This document shows, in pieces, positions 19,501 to 29,653 of a stretch of DNA of 64,000 nucleotides. Position 1 is the stretch's first letter; every line of letters starts with the position of its first letter. The notes beneath the pieces are model-generated. The model saw only the letters and a program-made list of their open reading frames with translations, searched no databases and was not told the origin of the DNA. The stretch comes from Gammaproteobacteria bacterium (GTDB lineage: Bacteria; Pseudomonadota; Gammaproteobacteria; Steroidobacterales; Rariloculaceae), in assembly GCA_022819855.1 (NCBI GenBank), contig JAJEGN010000016.1:1-64000 (forward strand), written 5' to 3'. A program made the position numbers and the translations under genes.

Positions 19501-20885
19501 GCCTCGAAGGGCTCGGCCCCGTCACGGCGGAACGCCTCGCGGCCCCGTTCGGCTTGACGGCGGACGAGATCGCCGTGCCGCTCGCCGCGCTCGAGCAGCA
19601 GGGCGCCATCATGCGCGGGGCGTTCAGCGCGCCCGATGCCGAGGAGTGGTGCGAACGGCGGCTGCTCGCGCGGATTCACCGCTACACGCTCAAGCGCCTG
19701 CGCAGCGAGATCGAGCCGGTTTCGCTCGCCGATTATCAGCGATTCCTGTTTCACTGGCAGGGGCTCGCTGACGAGCGCCGCGAAGGCCCGGAAGCCTTGC
19801 GCGCCGTGCTCGGCGAGCTGCAGGGGCTGGCATTGCCGGCTTCCGTTTGGGAACGCGAAGTGTTGCCCGCCCGCGTGGAGGCCTACGGGACCGATCTGAT
19901 CGATTCGCTCTCGGCTTCGGGCGAGATCGTCTGGTGGCGTCCGCGGACGGGTACGGCCGCCGCGGCCGGGCGCTCGGGCACCGTGGCCGCGTCACCGATC
20001 GCCATCGTGCCGCGCGAGGCACTGCCTCACTGGCGCCTGCTTGCGCAGGCGCGCGGTTCCGCCCACGATCCGCCGGCAGTCTCGTCACGGGCCGAGCGCG
20101 TGTTGCAGGCGCTGCGCGAGCGGGGTGCGTTGTTCTTCGTCGAACTCGTGCAGCAGACGGGCCTGTTGCGTGTCGAAGTCGAGAACGCGCTCGGCGAGCT
20201 CGTCGCCAACGGTCTCGTCACGGCCGACGCATTCAACGGGCTCAGAGCGCTCATCACGCCGCAACGCCGGCGGCAGGGTTTCCGCGGCCGTTCGCGGGCG
20301 CGTGGCCGCTCGGTCAGTTTCGATGCCGCGGGTCGCTGGGCCGCAATCGAAACGGACGTCGGCGAAGCCGCGGCGCCGTTCGCCGCGGCCGAGGCCGTCG
20401 AGGCGGCGGCGCGGGCGCTGCTGCGCCGTTACGGCGTTGTCGCACGAGCCGTACTCACGCGCGAAGCTCTGGCGCCGAGTTGGCGGGAACTCGTGACGGT
20501 CTACCGGCGCTGGGAAGCCCGCGGCGAGCTGCGCGGCGGCAGGTTCGTCGACGTGCTCGGCGGCGAGCAGTACGCGCTCAGCGAAGCCATCGAAACGCTG
20601 CGGCGCATCCGCCGTACCGAACAGGGCGATGAGTGGGTCGTGATCTCGGCCGCCGATCCGCTCAACCTGGCTGGAGTCATCGGCGGCGACAAGCGCGTTC
20701 CGGCCGTCGCCGCGCACCGTGTGGCCTATCGGCGCGGCGTTCCCGTCGCCGCACGCCAGGCCGCCGGCATCGACTGGCTGACTTCGCTCGACTCCGGCGA
20801 AAAACAGCAGGCGCGCAATCTGCTCGAGCGGTTCGGGAGGGGCGACGGCGCCAGGCTGCCGTTTCGCGCGCGGCGCAGGCGCTGA
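16560..20885 (+). CDS. lhr: Lhr-type large DEAD/DEAH ATP-dependent helicase
   Basis: [74 protein letters not shown]; 1441 aa. Confidence 0.93.
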   Translation: [1441 protein letters not shown]

Positions 20886-20896
20886 GGGCCGGGGTC

Positions 20897-23842
20897 CTAA
20901 AACCCGAAGCTCGCCTTCGCGTACAGCAGGCGGCCGCGCGGGTCGTGAACCTTCGAATCGTAGCCGCCGTTCGTGGCGACGTGCGGCGGGTCCTCCGCGA
21001 ACAGGTTGATCGCGCCGACCGAGATCGTCGGCCCCGATTCCCGGTCGAAGCGGAAACTGTACTGGGCGTCGACCGTGACGAAGCTGTCGATCGGGCGGAA
21101 CGACTCCGGCCCCTGGCCGGCGCCGACCTGGTCGTCCTCGTAGGCGTCCACGTAGCGCAGGAACACATCGATGCCGTGATTGTCGCGCCGCCAGTTGACG
21201 AAGGCGTTCGCGCGCAATTCGGGCGTCGAGGTCGCGAAGTTGGCGAAATTGCGGCGGCCGAGGCCGTCGACCCGCCCGGCCTGGGGATCGATGAGGTCGT
21301 AAGTCGACATCAGCGTCGCGTCGGCGCCGACGGCGAAGGTGCTGCCGTTGGCCGTCTCCGTCTCGTAGACGATCGACAGGTCGAAACCGTCGGTTTCGAG
21401 CGACGATGCGTTCGCGTAGTGTGATTTCACCCGCAGCAGCAGACCGGTCGCCGGATCGCGCAGCACCTGGGCCTGCGCCTGCGGATCTCCCCCGGCCGCC
21501 GCGTTCAGTATGACCTGGGCGTTCTCCTGGACGATGACCTGGCTGTAATCGAACAACCAGTAGTCGATGCCGAGTTCGACCCGGTCGCCGATCGACCAGC
21601 TCAGGCCGACGTTGGCGACGTCGGCTTCGGCGGGCTTGAGCGCCTGGCCGCTCGGGTCGGGTTGCGTGCGGACGGGGAAGAACTGCGGCGCGCCGACGGT
21701 CGGGTCGATGAGTTCCTGGAGCGTCGTCTGCACGCCGAATGCCTGATAGACGGACGGCGCCCTGAAAGACGTGCCCAGGGAGCCGCGCAAGGAGAACGCG
21801 GCATTGGGCTGCCAGAGGAAACTGAGCTTCGGATCGGTCGAGTCGACGCCGCCGCCGTAGTCCTCGTACCGTCCGGCCAACTGCAGCTCGACGGTCTCGC
21901 CGACGGGCAGCGAGAGTTCGACGAAGACGGCGGCGATGTCCCGGCTGCCGGAGAAATCGGGATTGCCGGCGAGGAACAGGTAGTTATTCCTGTTGGCATG
22001 CCCGTCGTAGTCGTAGGTGAGTTCCTCGTCACGCAGTTGCGCGCCCAACGCGATACCGATCGGCCCGCCGGCAAGCTCGCCGAGCTGGCCGGTCACGAAG
22101 CCGTCGAGCGTGGCCAGTTCGTTCGCGGCATCGAAGCTGTAATCGCCGAGCAGGTAGTCGAACATCGCGGCGGAATTCCGCGTGCCGGCGCCCGTGAGCG
22201 AGCTGCCGAACGGATTGAAGTATTCGCAATCGCCGACGCCGGCGGCCCCCGTTCGCGGGTCGCAGGAGAACCCGCCGAAGCCGCGTATCGCGAGGTCGAA
22301 GCGGTCGATGAGCGTGTCCTTCGCGGTGACGAAGAAGTCGTTCTCGCTGATCGTGAAACCAAGCTCGAAGTCCCAGCGTGCGTTGATCTCGTTCGTGAGC
22401 GCCGCGGCCAGACGCCAGGTATCGGACTGGTGGATGCTCGATACGGCGGTACCGCCCGCGCCGACGATCCGGCCGATGAAGTTGACGTCCGTGCCGTACG
22501 GGTTGTCCGGATGTACCGCTGCAACGGTCGGAAACGCGGCGAAGGGGAACGATGGCGAATTGCTGCGCTCGGCCTCGTTGCTCGCGAAATGCAGTTCCGC
22601 GCGCGCGGTCGTACGGTCGCTGAAGTCGTGGACGAGTTCCGCGTAGGCTGACGCGCGCCGCTCCTCGGGCACGAGCATGAAGTAGTCGCCGAAGTCGAAC
22701 TGGCACAGGCCGATCGGAATGTCGCCGGCCGGGCTCGGTATCGAACTCGCGATGCCGGGGATCACCTTCGGATCCTGCGTCGCGATCGTCGTGCAGTCGG
22801 GATCGGCGAAGACGGGCAGCGCGGCGCCCGCGACCGGCGGCAGACCGAGCTGCGGCTCGAGTGCGTCGGCAACGCCGTTGCGGTTGGTATCGAACGCGGC
22901 CGTCCAGACGAGCGCGTAAGCCGGGTTGGCGGGCAGCGAGGGCACCAGGAAAGAGCCCGGGTTGCCGGCCTGGCTCAGGTCATCGGCCCTTGTGGACAGC
23001 CTGCGGTCGGCCGTGCTGAGCGGTTTGCGATCCAGCGCGCTGAAGGCGAGCAGAAAGCGCGTGTCGTCGAGGTCGATGCCGTACAGGCCGCTGAGCTGCA
23101 TGTCCTCCTGGGGATGATCGTCGACCGTCTGCAGTTCCACGCTGAACTCGAAACCCTCGAATCCGCTCCGGGTGATGAAGTTGACGACCCCCGCAACGGC
23201 TTCTGAGCCGTATAACGCCGCGGCGCCGTCCTTGAGCAGCTCGATCCGGTCGAAGGCGATCATCGGCGGGAGCGAGGAGGTGTCGACGAAGTTCTCGCCC
23301 CGATCCGTCGGAACGGCGCTCTGGGTCTGGCGGCGGCCGTTGACGAGCACGAGCGTCGAGTCGACGCCGAGACCGCGCAGATTGATGTTGCTCGTGCCCG
23401 TGCTTACGTTCTGCGTGAACGCGTCCGGATTGTTCTGGGACCCGGTGTTGATCGTGAGATCCTCGATCACGTCGCTGATCTCGTTGACGCCGAGTGCGGC
23501 CAGGTCGTCGCGCCCGATCGTGACCAGCGGCGATGGCGTATCGAACTGCGACTGGCGGCGGATGTACGTGCCGGTAACGACGACTTCCTCGAGCGTCGCC
23601 GCGCCGCTCTGCTGGCCGAATGCCGGACCCGCCGCCGGGGCGAGAGCGACGGCCAGTGCCGTGAGGAGCGGCGGGCGAGCGGCGTACGCCTGCCTCGCCC
23701 TTGACAGCCCGTGGCAAAAGACCCGCCGCATGGCGCGGAAGGCCGCTTCGCCGGTTCCGGTGCGACCCCGGTTCGCGCCGCGGGCTGTCGGGCCCGGCGC
23801 CGTGCGGATCCGTCCGGGAGCGATCGCGGCCCGCCTGCTCAT
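20897..23842 (-). CDS. TonB-dependent receptor
   Basis: LEEVVVTGTYIRRQSQFDTPSPLVTIGRDDLAALG plug, C-terminal aromatic LYAKASFGF; ATGA overlap with upstream lipase gene. Confidence 0.9.
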   Translation of the reverse strand: MSRRAAIAPGRIRTAPGPTARGANRGRTGTGEAAFRAMRRVFCHGLSRARQAYAARPPLLTALAVALAPAAGPAFGQQSGAATLEEVVVTGTYIRRQSQFDTPSPLVTIGRDDLAALGVNEISDVIEDLTINTGSQNNPDAFTQNVSTGTSNINLRGLGVDSTLVLVNGRRQTQSAVPTDRGENFVDTSSLPPMIAFDRIELLKDGAAALYGSEAVAGVVNFITRSGFEGFEFSVELQTVDDHPQEDMQLSGLYGIDLDDTRFLLAFSALDRKPLSTADRRLSTRADDLSQAGNPGSFLVPSLPANPAYALVWTAAFDTNRNGVADALEPQLGLPPVAGAALPVFADPDCTTIATQDPKVIPGIASSIPSPAGDIPIGLCQFDFGDYFMLVPEERRASAYAELVHDFSDRTTARAELHFASNEAERSNSPSFPFAAFPTVAAVHPDNPYGTDVNFIGRIVGAGGTAVSSIHQSDTWRLAAALTNEINARWDFELGFTISENDFFVTAKDTLIDRFDLAIRGFGGFSCDPRTGAAGVGDCEYFNPFGSSLTGAGTRNSAAMFDYLLGDYSFDAANELATLDGFVTGQLGELAGGPIGIALGAQLRDEELTYDYDGHANRNNYLFLAGNPDFSGSRDIAAVFVELSLPVGETVELQLAGRYEDYGGGVDSTDPKLSFLWQPNAAFSLRGSLGTSFRAPSVYQAFGVQTTLQELIDPTVGAPQFFPVRTQPDPSGQALKPAEADVANVGLSWSIGDRVELGIDYWLFDYSQVIVQENAQVILNAAAGGDPQAQAQVLRDPATGLLLRVKSHYANASSLETDGFDLSIVYETETANGSTFAVGADATLMSTYDLIDPQAGRVDGLGRRNFANFATSTPELRANAFVNWRRDNHGIDVFLRYVDAYEDDQVGAGQGPESFRPIDSFVTVDAQYSFRFDRESGPTISVGAINLFAEDPPHVATNGGYDSKVHDPRGRLLYAKASFGF

Positions 23843-25818
23843 TGCACGATCTCCGGGATGCCGATCGAGATCCACGTACCGTTGCTCGCTGCGAAAATCA
23901 CCGTCTGTACCTGCATCTCCTCGGTCACGGCGCGGTCGATGAACGGATTGAAGATCGACGAGTGGCCGCCGGCCGTGTATCTCACGATTCCGCGCACGCC
24001 CGCCGCGTCGACCGCCGTCTCGCTGATGTCGCGCAGGCCCATGACCCGCGCGAGATTGTCGGTCAACCTGGCGGGCACCGCCATGTCCGAAAGTACCCCG
24101 ATCACATGGATCGGATGGTTGACCGCCGCCGCGGCGCCGTAATTCATCGGGTCGATGGGATCGAGAATGGTCTGCAGGTCGCGCGCGAAGTTGTCGAAAC
24201 CGAGCGTGCCGAAGGCGAGCCCCTGCGCTTCGATCGCGCGGCGGATCGGCAGGCCGAAATCGACGGCGGCCGGATCGTACAGGAATTGCGTATACGGTCC
24301 GCCCGGGCTGACCAGGGTTGCCGTGCGAATGTCGTCGTTCACGGCCACGAAGGCCGTGGCGAAGATGCTGCCGAGCGAGACGGCGACGAAGTGGATGCGG
24401 TTGCCGTCGATGTCGCCTGCGCCGTCCGCGTCGAGGTCGAGGTTGGGCAGCGAGCGCACGAGCTGGATCAGGTCGGCAACCGCCTGCCGGCCGTTGTCCC
24501 TGGCGTTCAACGGGTTGTTGAGGTTCAGGATCTGCCAGCCGTCGTCGATCGCGCCGTCCGGCCTGTAGTCGCCGAGCTGGCCGACGTTGTCGAGGCCGAA
24601 GTGCCGCTCCGTCGTCCCGAACGGGTTGCCCGGCGCGTTGTAAAACGGGTTGTTGCTGTCGGTGACGCCGTGCAGCGGCAGGTCGATCGCCACGACGGCG
24701 AATCCGTCCTCGGCGAACACGTCGGCCATCGCGAGCATGACGGTCCTGTCGCGCGTGATGCCATGCTGGATCACGGCAACGGGCCAGCCGCCGTCCGGTT
24801 TCGTCTTTTGGCTTCGTGCATTCGGAACCGTCGCGAGCAGCGGGATTCTCAACGGCTCTCCGAGGGGCAGGGGAGCAGGCTCGTCCGCGCTTGGCGGCGG
24901 GACGATCCAGACGCCGTCGAGCGGGGCTGACCGGCTGCCGAAATAGGGAATTTCGAGGAAGCCGGCATGGATGTCCGCGAGTCCGGGCAAGCCCAGGCCG
25001 AGCTTGCCCGTGTCGGTACGGGTCGTTACGGCGCCTATGGCTCGCGGGACCGTCGCCGCGTCGAGACGCTCGAAGAGCTCCGTCGTTGTCTGCGTGGACA
25101 CGCTCCAGGCACTGACGATGGCGCTGCCGGGCAAGCCCAGCAGGCCGACGGCCGCGTCGATCAACGGTCCGACCGCCGGCAGCAGGGCGTCGAGCCCGGG
25201 GTTGCCGGTCATGACGCCGGCAAGATGTGCGTCGCGGACCAACCCGAACACGGTATCGGCGGACGCCGCAACGCCGGCCGCACTCCTGATGCCGCTCGTG
25301 AGAATGAATGCGTAGGTGGTCGCCGGCTGCAGCGGCCGCAATGGCGTGAATTCGAGGATGGCCCCGGCCGTTCCGGCGGCGGCGGATATCCCGAGGTCGT
25401 AGTGAACGCCCGGAACCAGCGGCACGCCGTTGGTCGCATCCAGAACGAAGACGGACTCCCTGCCGCCCGGTGTTGCAAGCGGATTGAACGGCACGAGCGT
25501 CGCCGGATCGATTGCCGCGTTGAACGGCGCGGAGATCGTCGCCGTCGTCGAGAACCCGTCGAGCGTATTCAGGGCCCGGGCGAGCGGGCTCGTGAACTTG
25601 ACCGGCACGCTCAGTGTCTGGCCGGGCAGGTTGTAGATGTCGTTTGGATACGGGCCGATATCAAGCGGCGGAGCGTATTGGGCAACGAATCCCTCGCCGA
25701 TGGGCGCTGGCGCCGGCTGAAAATCGATCGGTTCGGGACCCGTCGACGTGCCGCTCTCGCAACCGGCAACGAACGCCAACGAGGCCAGCGCGAAAGCGGC
25801 GAGTAAGCTTCTGCTCAT
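23839..25818 (-). CDS. Lipoprotein alpha/beta-hydrolase, extracellular lipase-like (VolA/Pla-1-like)
   Basis: Lipobox-like FVAGCESG; WPVAVIQHGITRDRTVMLAMAD; VAVSLGSIFA nucleophile elbow. Confidence 0.75.
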   Translation of the reverse strand: MSRSLLAAFALASLAFVAGCESGTSTGPEPIDFQPAPAPIGEGFVAQYAPPLDIGPYPNDIYNLPGQTLSVPVKFTSPLARALNTLDGFSTTATISAPFNAAIDPATLVPFNPLATPGGRESVFVLDATNGVPLVPGVHYDLGISAAAGTAGAILEFTPLRPLQPATTYAFILTSGIRSAAGVAASADTVFGLVRDAHLAGVMTGNPGLDALLPAVGPLIDAAVGLLGLPGSAIVSAWSVSTQTTTELFERLDAATVPRAIGAVTTRTDTGKLGLGLPGLADIHAGFLEIPYFGSRSAPLDGVWIVPPPSADEPAPLPLGEPLRIPLLATVPNARSQKTKPDGGWPVAVIQHGITRDRTVMLAMADVFAEDGFAVVAIDLPLHGVTDSNNPFYNAPGNPFGTTERHFGLDNVGQLGDYRPDGAIDDGWQILNLNNPLNARDNGRQAVADLIQLVRSLPNLDLDADGAGDIDGNRIHFVAVSLGSIFATAFVAVNDDIRTATLVSPGGPYTQFLYDPAAVDFGLPIRRAIEAQGLAFGTLGFDNFARDLQTILDPIDPMNYGAAAAVNHPIHVIGVLSDMAVPARLTDNLARVMGLRDISETAVDAAGVRGIVRYTAGGHSSIFNPFIDRAVTEEMQVQTVIFAASNGTWISIGIPEIVQ

Positions 25819-26020
25819 AACTTGCTTGCGCGGTACTGTTTTCGGCGCGGCATCGTGTTGTGGCGGTCGCCGGCGGCTGCGGTCCGAACCGCGATTATAG
25901 CCGGGCCCCGCGTGCCGGCAGCGGGTCCGCGGCCGGTCAGTTATGATTGCGCGGTCGATGCCTGACGGACTAGCCTGACCGCTTCAATTTTCAATTCGCG
26001 AGCAATGATTATCCGTTCAT

Positions 26021-29000
26021 TTGTGGAACTGCCGGGCTCGCGAGTCTGGCGGCCATGCGCCAACTGTCGCCGCGCTCGCGCTGGCTGACTGCCTCACGCC
26101 GCTGTCTTTCAAGGACATTCCAGTGCCGGAACACCACAGCAACTCACGCTTCACAAGTCCCGTCTTCTGGGCCGCGTTGAGCGCCGTCTCCGTCGGATGC
26201 GCAATATTCGCCTTCGCCAACTTCGATCGGGCGTTCTCGCTCGTCGATCTCGAGCTTCGCATGGATCGCGTCACCGCGCTGAGCGAGGCTCGGCGGCTTG
26301 CGGAAAGCTCCGATTGGGGACCGGAAGGGTATCGACAGGCGGCGAGTTTCCGTGTCGACGATCGTTCGCGCAGCTTCGTCGAACTGGAGGGCGGGGGTCG
26401 GGAGGCTTTCGCCGCGCTCATAAGCGAAGGTCCGTATTTCCCGTATCTCTGGATCGTGCGCCATTTCCGCGAAAACGACGCACGCGAACTCGAGGTCCGG
26501 TTCCTTCCGGACGGGACGCCCTACGGCTATCGCGAGCAACTTCCGGAAGACGCGCCGGGCGCCGCGCTTGACGCCGATGCGGCGCGGGCGATCGCCGAGG
26601 GTGGCGCAGGGGCGCCCTGGAACGTGGACCTTTCGCAGTACGAACTGGTCGAGTCGTCGCGCGAGGAACAGCCGAGCGGCCGCGTCGATCACACATTCGT
26701 CTATGAGCACGGCGACCGCCAGGCCGGCGAGGGTCGCTTCCGCCTGAGTCTCGTGGTCAGCGGGGACCGCGCGACCGCGCTCACGCATTACCTGCAGATA
26801 CCGGAGGGATTCGACCGCCGCTATGAGGAAATGCGCTCGGCCAACAACGGTATCGCGAGCGGGGCCACGCTTGGCATGGCGCTGCTCTATGGCGGCGGTG
26901 CGGTCGTGGGCCTGTTCGTGCTGCTCAGGCAACGCCGTGTGCTGTGGCGCATGGCGCTCGTCTTCGGGGTGGGCATCGCCGTGCTTCAGGCACTGGCCGG
27001 GTTCAACAGTTGGCCGCTGATCTGGATGAGCTACGACACTTCCGTATCGGAATCGAGCTTCGCGATTCAGCAGATCGTGGCGCTCATCGGTTCCACGGCG
27101 TTGCTGGCAGTCCTTTTCACACTGTCGTTCATGGCCGCCGAGAGCCTGTCCCGGCGGGCTTTTCCGCAGCACGTCCAGTTGTGGCAATGCTGGTCGCGCG
27201 ACGGTGCCCGCTCATGGCCGATCGTCGGCCAGACCGCGGCAGGTTACCTTGCCGTGGGCGCGATGCTTGCGTTTGTCGTGGCGTTCTACTGGTTCAGCAG
27301 TTCCGTGCTCGGCTGGTGGTCGCCGTCGGATACGCTCTACCAGCCGGATTCCGTGGCGACGGTGCTGCCTTGGTTCAACCCGCTCGCGATCTCGCTGCAG
27401 GCCGGGTTCTGGGAGGAGTGCCTTTTCCGGGCAGTTCCGCTGGCGGGCGCTGCGCTCATCGGCGAGCGTTACGGGCATCGCCGCGCGTGGATCGTTGCGG
27501 CCTTCGTCGTGCAGATACTCATCTTCGGCGCGGGGCACGCGAATTACCCGGCCCAGCCTGCCTATGCGCGGGTCGTCGAACTCATCCTGCCCTCGATCGT
27601 CTTCGGTCTGCTGTACCTGGTGTTCGGCCTGCTCCCGGCCATCGTCATGCACTTCGCCTTCGATGCGGTGCTGTTCTCGATGCCGCTGTTCCTCTCGACC
27701 GCGGCGGGGGCGTGGATCGATCAGGGCATCTTCGTGCTGCTGTTCCTCGTGCCCGTCTGGGCGGTGCTCGCGGCGCGCGTTCGCGGCGGCGCATGGATCG
27801 AGGCGCCGGCGCGCCTGTTCAACGCCGCATGGCAACCCGCGGAGCGCGCAGCGGCAACGGCGCCGTCACAAGGCGCACCCGTGACAGGGGTCGTATTGCC
27901 GGCGGTTCCGGTTTCGGCAGCCGTCGCGCTGGCGGGTCTCGCGCTGTGGGCGTTTGTGAGCGTGAAGCCCGTCGAGTCGCCGCCGCTTGGCATCGGCCGC
28001 GATCAGGCCTACGAAGTCGCCCGCGAAGCCCTGGCCGCCAGCGGCGCGAACGCGGCCGACTGGGAGGAATCGGCCATCTTTGCGGGCGGTATCGGGCCGC
28101 AACATCGTTTCGTGTGGAACGAAGCGGGACCGGAGGCGTTCCGCGCGGTACTGCGCCCGTATCTGTCGACCCTCTCCTGGCGCGTGCGCTACGCACGTTT
28201 TGAAGGCGACGTGGCGGCGCGCGCGGAAGAGTACGTCGTTTGGGTCAACGGCGACGCAGGCGTCGAGCGGTTCGAGCATCGCCTCGCCGAGAGCACGGCG
28301 GGCGCATCGCTCGAAGAGGCGGCCGCGCGCGAGTTGGCGCGGGAGGCGCTGGCGAGGCTGGATCCGATGCCCGAGCTGACGGAGGTCTCGGCGCGGTCGG
28401 AGCGCCTGCCCGCCCGCACCGACTGGAATTTCACTTTCCGCGACGAGGCGTTCGACGATCTTGCGGGCGGCGAGGCCCGCGTGGAGGTTCAGATCGCCGG
28501 AGACGAGGTTGTCGACACGCGCCGATTCCTCTTCATCCCCGAACAGTGGCAGCGCGACGATAATCAGCGGCGCAACTCCGTCGCCATCGCCGCCACGGCA
28601 TCGAACATCGTGCTCCTGGCCCTGCTGTTCGCAGGTGCGGTGGCGGGGGTGGTCGGTTTCGCTCGCGGACGCGCCAACCTGCGCGCGGCACTCGCGGTCG
28701 GCGGGCTGGTGCTCGCGTTGCAGGCGATCGGCGTGGCAAACAACCTGCCGGTGATATTGGGCAATCTGTCGACGGCCCAGCCGCTGTCGCTGCAACTGGG
28801 CGTGCTGCTCGCGTCCAGCGTCGTTGGCGCGGTCATATCCGCGAGCGTGCTGGGGCTGGTCGCGGGACATGTGCAGGGCCCGGTGGCGGGACCGCCGCCG
28901 CAGGACAGAACGGCTTCAATATCCGGCGGTCTGGCGCTTGGCTGCGGATTGCTCGGCGCGCTAGCCCTTGCGGGCTCGTTCCCGGCGACAACCCTGCCCG

Positions 29001-29458
29001 CGTGGCCGAACTTCACGGTCGCTTCGACTTTCCTTCCCTGGCTTGCGACGGCGCTCGCGCCAATTCAGCGCTTCATCGTGCTCACGCTCGCGGCCTTGCT
29101 GATCGTCAGGTCCGCCAACGCATTCACGGCGCACGGGGCGCGCCGCCGAATTCCGGCAGCGGCAGGCCTCTTCCTCGTTGGCCTGCTCCTGGCTCCCGGT
29201 CCCGTGCCGGTCGATGTCATGTCCTGGTGGCTCGTGGGAGCCGTCGCCGGAATCGTCCTGCTGGCAAGCTACTTCAGATTCCTGCGCGCGTATCCCTTGC
29301 TCGTGGTGCCGGCCGCCGCCGCGCTGTCGGCGCCGCCCGTTGTCGCGAGCGGGCTGCAGGGAGCGTACGACGGCGCGCTCGTAGGAGCGCTGCTTGCAAC
29401 TGCCGGCATCCTCGCGATTGCCTGGCGGTGGTTTGACGTTCGTCGCAATGTGGATTAG
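26021..29458 (+). CDS. CPBP (CAAX protease/bacteriocin-processing)-type intramembrane metalloprotease, internally duplicated; start uncertain
   Basis: GFWEECLFRAVPL, IFGAGHANYPAQPAYAR, IVMHFAFDAVLFSMPLF; many TM segments. Confidence 0.8.
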   Translation: MWNCRARESGGHAPTVAALALADCLTPLSFKDIPVPEHHSNSRFTSPVFWAALSAVSVGCAIFAFANFDRAFSLVDLELRMDRVTALSEARRLAESSDWGPEGYRQAASFRVDDRSRSFVELEGGGREAFAALISEGPYFPYLWIVRHFRENDARELEVRFLPDGTPYGYREQLPEDAPGAALDADAARAIAEGGAGAPWNVDLSQYELVESSREEQPSGRVDHTFVYEHGDRQAGEGRFRLSLVVSGDRATALTHYLQIPEGFDRRYEEMRSANNGIASGATLGMALLYGGGAVVGLFVLLRQRRVLWRMALVFGVGIAVLQALAGFNSWPLIWMSYDTSVSESSFAIQQIVALIGSTALLAVLFTLSFMAAESLSRRAFPQHVQLWQCWSRDGARSWPIVGQTAAGYLAVGAMLAFVVAFYWFSSSVLGWWSPSDTLYQPDSVATVLPWFNPLAISLQAGFWEECLFRAVPLAGAALIGERYGHRRAWIVAAFVVQILIFGAGHANYPAQPAYARVVELILPSIVFGLLYLVFGLLPAIVMHFAFDAVLFSMPLFLSTAAGAWIDQGIFVLLFLVPVWAVLAARVRGGAWIEAPARLFNAAWQPAERAAATAPSQGAPVTGVVLPAVPVSAAVALAGLALWAFVSVKPVESPPLGIGRDQAYEVAREALAASGANAADWEESAIFAGGIGPQHRFVWNEAGPEAFRAVLRPYLSTLSWRVRYARFEGDVAARAEEYVVWVNGDAGVERFEHRLAESTAGASLEEAAARELAREALARLDPMPELTEVSARSERLPARTDWNFTFRDEAFDDLAGGEARVEVQIAGDEVVDTRRFLFIPEQWQRDDNQRRNSVAIAATASNIVLLALLFAGAVAGVVGFARGRANLRAALAVGGLVLALQAIGVANNLPVILGNLSTAQPLSLQLGVLLASSVVGAVISASVLGLVAGHVQGPVAGPPPQDRTASISGGLALGCGLLGALALAGSFPATTLPAWPNFTVASTFLPWLATALAPIQRFIVLTLAALLIVRSANAFTAHGARRRIPAAAGLFLVGLLLAPGPVPVDVMSWWLVGAVAGIVLLASYFRFLRAYPLLVVPAAAALSAPPVVASGLQGAYDGALVGALLATAGILAIAWRWFDVRRNVD

Positions 29459-29653
29459 CCGCGTACCGAGCTGCGGCGGATTCCTCCGCGGATCCGCAGA
29501 CGCGAGTCCGTCCGTCCTCCTCTGCCGCTTCCGATGGCGCCGCCCAACGCCCGATATTCCCGGTATTCTCCCTCCTCGCGCCTTGCCGGGGAGGCGCCTC
29601 GCCGGTCTCGGCGCAACGCGGGACTTTCGCCAGGGACTGCCGGGAGTATCGCC

